Shown: positions 8,261-15,104 of the stretch, piece by piece | Layout: every line of letters begins with the position of its first letter | Position numbering within the stretch: the first letter of the stretch is position 1 | Assembly (NCBI GenBank): GCA_003649205.1 | Contig: QMRC01000001.1 | Span: 62,001-126,000 of the forward strand | Length of the DNA stretch: 64,000 nucleotides | Direction: 5' to 3' | DNA from: Thermoprotei archaeon | GTDB lineage: Archaea > Thermoproteota > Thermoprotei > Thermoproteales > B15-G16 | Made by a program: the position numbers and the translations under genes | Notes under the pieces: model-generated | Seen by the model: only the letters and a program-made list of their open reading frames with translations | Databases searched by the model: none | What the model was told of the DNA's origin: nothing

Positions 8261-9135
8261 CTAATTCTCCCCCTTTGTCTGGGATTGAGTAGGTATGGGA
8301 GACCTTCACCAATGAGCGTGAAGCCTAGAGTAGCTACGAATATCATGATGCCAGGGAAGAAAGTAGTCCACCAAATACCCCTAACAATGTCACCTCTAGC
8401 TGCTGAAACATCAACACCCCAATCAGGTTCAGTTGGTGGAAGACCAACACCAAGGAAGCTCAAACCAGCTTCTGTAAGTATTGCATCTGCGAAGTTAAGT
8501 GCTAGTACAGGTATAGCTGCTGTGAGTACGTTTGGAGCTACGTAGTACCTCATTATGGTGATGAAGTCTGCACCCATGGCCTTAGCGGCCTCTACGAATA
8601 GTTGCTCACGAACTACTAGAGTACAAGCTCTAATAACTCTGAAGTACGTCGGTACGTATATCACAGCTATCGCAATAGCAACATTAACTATACCAGGACC
8701 GAGAACGAAAGCTAGAGCAATCGCCAGTATAATACCTGGAAATGCGTATACACTATCCATGATTAGAGAAAGCGCTCTATCGATGTAACCACCTACATAA
8801 CCCGATAGCAAGCCAAGTGGTATACCCACTGATGCAGCAATCATAACAGCTAGGAATGCAACCAGTAGACTATTCCTAGTACCCCAGATAACACGACTCA
8901 AGACATCGTATCCGAGAAAGTTTGTACCTAGGGGGTATCTTGGATCTGTGAAGGGTGGTATGTACTCCTCAGCAGCGGGTTTGTATGGGTCCCAAGGAAC
9001 TATGTAAGGTGCTAAAACAGCTATCACTACTAGTGTAGTAACTATGGAGAGACCTGTCATGAACATCTTATACTCGAGAGATTTCCTCAATCCCTTCCTA
9101 CCAAGTATTAGATCAGCGAGATTCACGATCTTCAC
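8257..9135 (-). CDS. Oligopeptide/dipeptide ABC importer, permease (DppC/OppC-like)
   Basis: 292 residues with an N-terminal membrane segment (residues about 25-47), the DPYKPAAEEYIPPFTDPRYP periplasmic-type loop of OppC proteins and five further membrane spans. The EAA loop is VEAAKAMGADFITIMRYYV, which contacts the ATPases. Heterodimer partner of the DppB-like permease just upstream, from which it is separated by one base. Confidence 0.92.
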   Translation of the reverse strand: MKIVNLADLILGRKGLRKSLEYKMFMTGLSIVTTLVVIAVLAPYIVPWDPYKPAAEEYIPPFTDPRYPLGTNFLGYDVLSRVIWGTRNSLLVAFLAVMIAASVGIPLGLLSGYVGGYIDRALSLIMDSVYAFPGIILAIALAFVLGPGIVNVAIAIAVIYVPTYFRVIRACTLVVREQLFVEAAKAMGADFITIMRYYVAPNVLTAAIPVLALNFADAILTEAGLSFLGVGLPPTEPDWGVDVSAARGDIVRGIWWTTFFPGIMIFVATLGFTLIGEGLPYLLNPRQRGRIR

Positions 9136-9136
9136 C

Positions 9137-10153
9137 TCAGTACCTTACTCTTGGATCAATAAACGCATAAAGTATGTCAGTGATCGTATTCACGATAACA
9201 ACAACAATTGCATACAGTACGATAGCTCCCTGAATAGCATTGTAATCCCTATAGGTAACAGACGTCACAAGGAATGTACCTAGCCCCGGGTAGCTGAATG
9301 TAGATTCCGTCAATACAGCACCTGCAAGCAATAGTGCAAACTGCATACCAGCAATAGTGAGTATTGGTATCAGCGCGTTTCTGAGAGCATACTTCGTAAG
9401 TATTCTATCCTCAGGTATACCTCTTGCTCTTGCAGCGATAATGAACTCCTTATCCAGCACTTCAAGTAAACTCTGTCTAGTCATCCTATTGATCACACCT
9501 GAGATTATGAATCCAAGTGCTGTAGCTGGCATTACCAGGTGCTTGAGTACATCAACAAATATGTCAAGCCTACCCTGAATGAGAGTATCAATCAGGTATA
9601 GACCGGTGATTGGTCTAAACTGACCTATGTACTCAGACGATATCCTACCACTTATGGGGAATAACCCCAGGTAGACACCGAGGATTAACTGCATCATTAG
9701 ACCTAGTAGGAATACAGGTACAGCATATGATGCAACACCAATCAACCTAGTAACTACGTCAATAACGGTATTTCGCTTCAATGCACCTAAGGCACCCAGT
9801 GTAACACCTAAGGCAATAGCTATAACCATAGCCAGTAAACTAAGCTCTAGAGTAGCTAGAAACCTTGGCCATAGGAGATCTCTAACAGGGATTTTCCAGT
9901 AGTAGGAGAGACCGAAGTCACCATGCAGTATCTTACCCAGATAGTCTATGTACTGGATGTGAAGAGGTTTATCTAGACCAAGTGCTTTCCTAAGCTCTTC
10001 AACTACTTCGGGTGGTGCCTTAGGACCGAGTATGACAGACACGGGATCACCAGGGAGTACACGAAGAATTATGAAGACAAGTGTGAGTAGGGTGATCACC
10101 ATGACGGGCATGAGTAGTAGTCTAGCTATTACGTACGTACGTAGAGTGGCCAT
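9137..10153 (-). CDS. Oligopeptide/dipeptide ABC importer, permease (DppB/OppB-like)
   Basis: About 338 residues, six membrane spans. The N-terminus (RLLLMPVMVITLLTLVFIIL then RVLPGDPVSVILGP) is typical of DppB. The EAA loop is IIAARARGIPEDRILTKYAL. I start at the ATG at 10151-10153 because a GGTGAG ribosome binding site precedes it; the in-frame TTG at 10168 lies just upstream of that site. First permease gene after a 110-bp gap that follows the binding-protein gene. Confidence 0.92.
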   Translation of the reverse strand: MATLRTYVIARLLLMPVMVITLLTLVFIILRVLPGDPVSVILGPKAPPEVVEELRKALGLDKPLHIQYIDYLGKILHGDFGLSYYWKIPVRDLLWPRFLATLELSLLAMVIAIALGVTLGALGALKRNTVIDVVTRLIGVASYAVPVFLLGLMMQLILGVYLGLFPISGRISSEYIGQFRPITGLYLIDTLIQGRLDIFVDVLKHLVMPATALGFIISGVINRMTRQSLLEVLDKEFIIAARARGIPEDRILTKYALRNALIPILTIAGMQFALLLAGAVLTESTFSYPGLGTFLVTSVTYRDYNAIQGAIVLYAIVVVIVNTITDILYAFIDPRVRY

Positions 10154-10204
10154 GTACTCACCACTCAATGTAGTTAGAATCTTGTATTTGTCTTGAATGT
10201 ATAG

Positions 10205-10245
10205 GGGTAAAAAGTATTTCTGATTTTAGTTAAAAAGAACATTTG
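10205..10245 (-). terminator. Probable T-rich partial terminator between binding protein and permease genes
   Basis: On the minus strand the gap after the solute-binding gene has two T tracts (TTCTTTTTAAC and ACTTTTTACCC). Archaeal termination uses oligo-T stretches. A leaky terminator here would give more binding protein than membrane components, as is common for ABC importers. Inferred from sequence only. Confidence 0.4.
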
Positions 10246-10265
10246 AAGTAGTTACATCTTACTTA

Positions 10266-11867
10266 TTACTTACTAATTTCATAGAGCCAGAGAATGCCCT
10301 CTAATGTCAGCCTAATGCCCTTAATGTCTTTCCAGAATACAATAGCGTACTCGTACGTTGGTATCCAGAGCGGTATTATCGGTACGTCTTCAGCTAGTAT
10401 TACCTGTACCTTGTGGTATAGCTCTGCTCTCTTCTCAACATCTACAACCTTCTGCGCTTCCTCTAGTAGCTTATCGACTTCTGGATTCGCGTAGAAGCAC
10501 CCAAATACTGGTCCACTAGATGATGAGTGTAGAAATGGGTATAGGTAGTTGTCTGGATCGAAGTAGTCTGGGTACCAACCTAGTAGGTGTATGTCGAAGA
10601 CTCCTTCTCTGAAGTGCTTCTTGAATGTACCCCACTCCTCACCCTTAGTCTCTACCTCGATTAGGCCTGTTGTCTCTAGTGCTGACTTAATGACCTCTGC
10701 TACATATGGCTCGAGTGGTCCGTAGTGTAGTAGTGAGTAACCAAGGATTAGCTTTAGCTTCTTTGACTCTGAGTAACCTGCTGCTCTCAGTAACTCGATA
10801 GCTTTTGCTTTAGCTTCATCTGGTGGTAGTACGTACTTCTTGAACACTGGTTTGAAGTACTTCTCAAGACATGGTGTTACCAAGCTGTAGAGTGGTTCAG
10901 CATAGCCCTTGAATACCTTCTCCACGATCTCGGGTACAGCTATGCTATGTAGTATGTATGCTAGCGCCTTTCTGACTCTGACATCGGGTAACTTCTTACA
11001 GTTGATGATTAGGTACCTTATGAATGGTGGTCTACCTTTAATCACTACGAGATTTGTTTTCTTCTCTAGATCAGCGTAGTCCTCAATATTAAGGTGTCTA
11101 AATGCTATGTCTACCTCCCTCTTCTCTAGTGCCATTCTCAGTGCTGATGCATCTCTGAAGAACTTGATGATTATCCTATCGACCTTAGCTGCAGCCTCCT
11201 TATTCCAGTAATCCTCGAATTTCTCGAGGATTAAGTACTCATCAGGTTTGAACTCAACGACCTTGAATGGTCCTGTACCAACTGGTTTTAGATCGAACTT
11301 CTCACCTAGTCTCTCAGCTGCTTCCTTTGGTACTGGGGCACATACTGTGAATGAGAGAACTGGTAGCACTAAACTAGGTACCTTGACATAGAACCTAACT
11401 GTGTACTTGTCAACTACCTCAACTCTCTCAAATACGCTCTCTATCATCCAAGCTGGCTCAGCTACACCTTCTTTAAACATCTTGAGAGCACTCTCGAAGG
11501 TGTACTTCACGTCCTCAGCTGTTAGCTCTGTACCGTCATGGAACTTAACACCTTTCCTCAGGTAGAATGTCCAGACCTTACCATCTGGTGAAACGTCCCA
11601 CCTCTCAGCTAACCAAGGTATGTACTCCTTCCTAACATCATCGTACCTCACTAAGGTATCAAATACGTTGTACAGCACTTCACAGGACATGAACTCATAC
11701 GCCTTTCTTGGATCTAGGTGAACCACTGGATCCAATGTACCAATAACCACTACGGTCATCCTCTTAGGTGCCATTACACCCATCAGAGCAATTGCTATAC
11801 CTGCTACAACAGCTATCACTATGACAATGCTCACTATGACTAATTTAGATAATCCCCTTACATTCAT
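10266..11867 (-). CDS. Oligopeptide/dipeptide ABC importer, solute-binding protein (family 5)
   Basis: About 533 residues. A hydrophobic N-terminal segment (LVIVSIVIVIAVVAGIAIAL) serves as signal or membrane anchor. The SBP family 5 core follows: DPRKAYEFMSCEVLYNVFDTLVRYD, WTFYLRKGVKFHDGTELTAEDV and a C-terminal lobe with HLLGWYPDYFDPDNYLYPF. It captures peptides or similar ligands outside the cell for the four-gene importer downstream. Start is the ATG at 11865-11867 behind a GGTGAT site; the in-frame GTG at 11876 is part of that site. No lipobox cysteine at the expected place. Confidence 0.92.
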   Translation of the reverse strand: MNVRGLSKLVIVSIVIVIAVVAGIAIALMGVMAPKRMTVVVIGTLDPVVHLDPRKAYEFMSCEVLYNVFDTLVRYDDVRKEYIPWLAERWDVSPDGKVWTFYLRKGVKFHDGTELTAEDVKYTFESALKMFKEGVAEPAWMIESVFERVEVVDKYTVRFYVKVPSLVLPVLSFTVCAPVPKEAAERLGEKFDLKPVGTGPFKVVEFKPDEYLILEKFEDYWNKEAAAKVDRIIIKFFRDASALRMALEKREVDIAFRHLNIEDYADLEKKTNLVVIKGRPPFIRYLIINCKKLPDVRVRKALAYILHSIAVPEIVEKVFKGYAEPLYSLVTPCLEKYFKPVFKKYVLPPDEAKAKAIELLRAAGYSESKKLKLILGYSLLHYGPLEPYVAEVIKSALETTGLIEVETKGEEWGTFKKHFREGVFDIHLLGWYPDYFDPDNYLYPFLHSSSSGPVFGCFYANPEVDKLLEEAQKVVDVEKRAELYHKVQVILAEDVPIIPLWIPTYEYAIVFWKDIKGIRLTLEGILWLYEISK

Positions 11868-11902
11868 GTAAATCACCAGCTATATAGGTAAAGGACTTGG
11901 AA

Positions 11903-11920
11903 TTAGTAATTTATTAATTA
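11903..11920 (-). promoter_or_regulatory. Probable TATA-type promoter for the peptide-importer operon
   Basis: On the minus strand an A/T-rich TTAATTAATAAATTAC box lies about 40-50 bases upstream of the binding-protein ATG at 11867, with a short leader. Position and composition fit an archaeal TATA box. The 11868-12136 spacer also carries the uS19 promoter. Confidence 0.45.
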
Positions 11921-12093
11921 ACCTATGTAACCACTATTACCTATGTAAGGCAGAAACTGAGGGATATTCTATAGAGCAAGGAATAACTTCACATAGTACA
12001 AATTTTGAAGTTTACTAATATTCAATTAATATCTTACGTATATAAACCATATGTTTGCTACAGGGACTAGTTGGTTACTCATCTTCGGCTAGA

Positions 12094-12102
12094 GTTTAAA
12101 TA
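12094..12102 (+). promoter_or_regulatory. Probable TATA box for rps19
   Basis: GTTTAAATA lies about 35-43 bases upstream of the ATG at 12137, leaving a leader of about 15 bases. This fits archaeal promoter spacing and shows that uS19 is transcribed on its own. Confidence 0.5.
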
Positions 12103-12136
12103 GTAGAGACCTCATGTACTTCATGGGTACACGACT

Positions 12137-12586
12137 ATGTCAATTGACCTAAGGCAATATATACCTCCTGAGTATGAGCATGAGTGGAAGAACTTCAGGT
12201 ACAGAGGGTACACTCTAGAGGAACTCCTAAAGATGCCAATGGATGAATTCATAAAATTACTACCAGCAAGACAGAGGAGATCGTTGAAGAGAGGTCTTAA
12301 GGAAGAGCACAGGAAGCTCCTAGAGAAGATAAGGAAGGCTAGACAGCTAATGGCCCAGGGTAAGAAGGTAGTGATCAAGACTCACTGTAGGGACATGATA
12401 ATTCTACCAGAAATGGTTGGATTGACAATACACGTGTTCAATGGTAAGGAGTACGTACCTGTATTCATCACTCCATGGCACATAGGTCACTACCTAGGTG
12501 AATTTGCGCCAACATGTAAGAAGGTTGAGCATGGTAGTCCAGGTCTCAAAGCAACGAGAAGTACACTACATCTATCACTGAGATAG
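12137..12586 (+). CDS. rps19: Small ribosomal subunit protein uS19 (S19P)
   Basis: 149 residues. The C-terminal half is the conserved S19 core: [59 protein letters not shown]. The N-terminal helical extension ([20 protein letters not shown]) is typical of archaea and eukaryotes. It binds near the A site in the 30S head. Normally followed directly by uL22 and uS3; here UbiA on the minus strand separates it from uL22. Confidence 0.96.
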   Translation: MSIDLRQYIPPEYEHEWKNFRYRGYTLEELLKMPMDEFIKLLPARQRRSLKRGLKEEHRKLLEKIRKARQLMAQGKKVVIKTHCRDMIILPEMVGLTIHVFNGKEYVPVFITPWHIGHYLGEFAPTCKKVEHGSPGLKATRSTLHLSLR

Positions 12587-12597
12587 TACTCACATCA

Positions 12598-13476
12598 CTA
12601 CCTCAGCACACCTACCAGTAAGTACGCTATAAGAGCAATACCTGCACCCAATAAGGTTCCCTTCCTAATTTGCTCAAGTTCTCTCCTCTTTAATCGATAC
12701 CTCAGTAACATCAGTCCTGACCTAGCATATATTGCGTCAGTGAGCAGTATCAGAGGTAGGTAAGTGAGTACTGCGTAGATCGATGTTAGGTATGTAACGG
12801 CGACTAGTGACAGCGCTATAGCTGTGAAGAAGCACATAGCAGCTATCTTCTGTGCAGCCTCACGCCCGTAGACTATAGCCCATGTCCTTATGCCTACTCT
12901 GTAATCTCCCTCAATATCTATCACTCCTTTAACGACCTCCCTACCGTACATAGCGAGAGTTGCTGTTACGTAGAAGAGTATCAGTAGGGGTAGTGTACCT
13001 ACATCAGGTACCTTAACTAGCGTATAGCCGTAGAGTAGAGGTGCTGAAGAAGCTGTGGCTACAATCAGATTACCTACTGGTCCTACCTTCTTCACCCGTA
13101 CATTGTATGCATGTCCAAGAGACAGGAATACTATCAATACTGCAAGCTGAAGGTAAGTACTGTACCTAAGTGCTAGGTACGTAGCAATAGCTAATGCTGA
13201 AACTAGTGAGATCACTCCAATCCCTAGGGCTTCCTTTGGAGCTAAGTCACCTCTAACTAGTGGTCTCCAAGGTGCATTTACCCTATCCTCCTCAATATTG
13301 TAGTAGTCATTAAGGGCGAAGAGAGAGAACTCAGCTAACGTAGCCACCAGGGTACCAGCTACGAGGACTTCGTAGTTCACCACTCTTGACGCCAGGAAGT
13401 ACCCTGCTACGAGAGCTAGAATTACTGGTGGTACATGTTCTACACGTACTAGCTCTAGTACCGCTTTAAGTTTCAC
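12598..13476 (-). CDS. UbiA-family prenyltransferase, probable digeranylgeranylglyceryl phosphate synthase
   Basis: About 292 residues from the GTG at 13474-13476 (MKLKAVLELVRVEHVPPVIL). Seven to nine membrane spans and the first UbiA Asp-rich motif, NDYYNIEEDRVNAPWRPLVRG, around residue 75 of this start; the second is VIDIEGDYRVGIRT. The archaeal family makes the second ether bond of membrane lipids, so this is the likely role; another prenyl acceptor is possible. The open frame runs on to a TTG at 13539, but that would place the start on top of the shared TATA element, so I prefer the internal GTG. Confidence 0.82.
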   Translation of the reverse strand: MKLKAVLELVRVEHVPPVILALVAGYFLASRVVNYEVLVAGTLVATLAEFSLFALNDYYNIEEDRVNAPWRPLVRGDLAPKEALGIGVISLVSALAIATYLALRYSTYLQLAVLIVFLSLGHAYNVRVKKVGPVGNLIVATASSAPLLYGYTLVKVPDVGTLPLLILFYVTATLAMYGREVVKGVIDIEGDYRVGIRTWAIVYGREAAQKIAAMCFFTAIALSLVAVTYLTSIYAVLTYLPLILLTDAIYARSGLMLLRYRLKRRELEQIRKGTLLGAGIALIAYLLVGVLR

Positions 13477-13524
13477 AGAGCTACAGGCTACTACGTGGTC
13501 TATTAGAGTTTCATTTAGGAGCAA

Positions 13525-13535
13525 GCTTAAATACC
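13525..13535. promoter_or_regulatory. Shared bidirectional TATA element between ubiA and rpl22
   Basis: The sequence GCTTAAATACC reads GGTATTTAAGC on the other strand, so both strands show a TATA-like box. It is about 36-44 bases upstream of the uL22 ATG at 13569 and about 50 bases upstream of the GTG at 13476 for UbiA. Inferred from position; one box may serve both genes. Confidence 0.45.
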
Positions 13536-13568
13536 TCAACTAGTGTCGTGACTTGAGCGTGTTACCCT

Positions 13569-14030
13569 ATGACTCGATGGCATAGATCTAGACAAGATCT
13601 CGATCCTGAGAAGACCGTTTGGGCTTGTGGTAGGGACCTGAGAATATCGTGGAAGTTTGCTGTCGAGGTCTGTAGAGCTATCAAGGGTTTAACTCTCAGA
13701 GAAGCCATGAAGTACATGGAGGATGTCATCAAGTTGAAGAGACTTGTACCCATTAGAACATATAAGAAGAAGGTTGCTCATCATGCAGGTATTGAGGGCT
13801 GGCCTGTTGCTAGATGGCCAAGGAAGGTAGCTAAGGCGGTACTAGATGTGCTTAAAAACCTCGAGAATAATGCTAGGGTAAAGGGTATGGATCCAGAGAG
13901 ATTAGTGATAGTACATGCAGCAGCTATGAAGGGTACTAGGATAGTTAAGTATATACCGAGAGCATTCGGTAGAAGTACGCCATTCTTCCAGCAGCTAGTT
14001 CATATTGAGATAGCTGCTCAAGAGAGATAA
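13569..14030 (+). CDS. rpl22: Large ribosomal subunit protein uL22 (L22P)
   Basis: 153 residues. WACGRDLRISWKFAVEVCRA, IKGLTLREAMKYMEDVIKLK, HHAGIEGWPVARWPRKVA and the C-terminal RIVKYIPRAFGRSTPF are all diagnostic of archaeal L22P, including the beta-hairpin that reaches the peptide tunnel. It stands alone on the plus strand, displaced from uS19 by ubiA and from uS3 by more than 7 kb. Confidence 0.96.
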   Translation: MTRWHRSRQDLDPEKTVWACGRDLRISWKFAVEVCRAIKGLTLREAMKYMEDVIKLKRLVPIRTYKKKVAHHAGIEGWPVARWPRKVAKAVLDVLKNLENNARVKGMDPERLVIVHAAAMKGTRIVKYIPRAFGRSTPFFQQLVHIEIAAQER

Positions 14031-14039
14031 CCACCTAAC

Positions 14040-15104
14040 CTATAGACTCCACCAATTCCTCAGCTTCTTCCTCAGATTCCTCATAGTACTCTTCACAAAA
14101 TTCCTCACTACCTGTGATGTCGATCTCCTCTCTTCCCTAAAGAACTCTCTTCCACCAGTAAGTACTGACACCATATTGACCAAGCCCCTAGCTAAGGCTA
14201 ACTCGTTGTAACCACCTTCGAGGAATACGATGCAGCACTTCCTCTCAACAGATTCGTCAACTACATCCCTTAGGAATGTAGCTATCTGCGTGTAGTCAGA
14301 TACCGAGAGCAGGAAATCACCACTTGGATCACTTAGGTGAGTATCAAAACCCATGGATACCAGAAGCACCTCAGGCTTATACTGCTTTAGTACGGGCTTA
14401 ACTATCGTATTCAGTTGATGTAGGTACACATCGCCTGCCGTACCTGGAGGTAAGGGGATGTTTATCGTAAACCCTTCACCATCACCACGACCAAGCTCAT
14501 CAATCCAACCACTAGTGAAGGTACTGAACTCACTATACTCATGAATTGATATGAAAAGTACGGAAGATGTATCGTAGAATATTTCCTGTGTCCCATCTCC
14601 GTGATGAAGGTCTAGATCCAGAATAGCTACCTTCTTAAACTCGTGAACATCTAGTAGGTACTTAGCCGTGTAAGCTACAGCATTGAAAAGACAATACCTA
14701 CCAGCTCTTGACTTACCTGCTCTATGACTTGGTGGTCTAGCTACCACAAACCCAACCCTCAGCTTTCCCTCAGCTACTAAATCAGCACACAACTTACCTG
14801 CACCAAGGACATGTAGAGAAGCTTCGTAGAGTTCTGAACTCACATAGACCTCTCCTAGAGACCATGAACTACCACTCCTCAGAGCCCTCTTAATCTGATT
14901 CAGGTACTGCTGTGTGTGCACTCTAAGGACTTCAGCCTCATCCACTGGCTTTGGTTCAAGAAATAATAGTCTCTTGACTAGTGGAGGGTACATTTTCAAT
15001 AGCTTGAGTACTGTATGGATTCTTTCAGGTGTATCGAGGTAATTTGGTCTAGGTGCTCTATACTTCGTAAAGATATCGGATGTAACTACGATGTATTCAC
15101 TCAT
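14040..15104 (-). CDS. Histone deacetylase-superfamily amidohydrolase (AcuC/acetylpolyamine amidohydrolase-like)
   Basis: About 354 residues. VARPPSHRAGKSRAGRYCLF holds the catalytic His region; AILDLDLHHGDGTQEIFY holds the zinc ligands (DxH) and HHGDGT; SMGFDTHLSDP gives the third zinc Asp; FLEGGYN is the C-terminal signature. Archaeal members are thought to act on acetylated proteins or small amines. The ATG at 15102-15104 overlaps the hel308 stop (ATGAGTGA), so it is the last gene of the Gins23-MCM-Hel308 operon. The substrate is unknown. Confidence 0.85.
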   Translation of the reverse strand: MSEYIVVTSDIFTKYRAPRPNYLDTPERIHTVLKLLKMYPPLVKRLLFLEPKPVDEAEVLRVHTQQYLNQIKRALRSGSSWSLGEVYVSSELYEASLHVLGAGKLCADLVAEGKLRVGFVVARPPSHRAGKSRAGRYCLFNAVAYTAKYLLDVHEFKKVAILDLDLHHGDGTQEIFYDTSSVLFISIHEYSEFSTFTSGWIDELGRGDGEGFTINIPLPPGTAGDVYLHQLNTIVKPVLKQYKPEVLLVSMGFDTHLSDPSGDFLLSVSDYTQIATFLRDVVDESVERKCCIVFLEGGYNELALARGLVNMVSVLTGGREFFREERRSTSQVVRNFVKSTMRNLRKKLRNWWSL

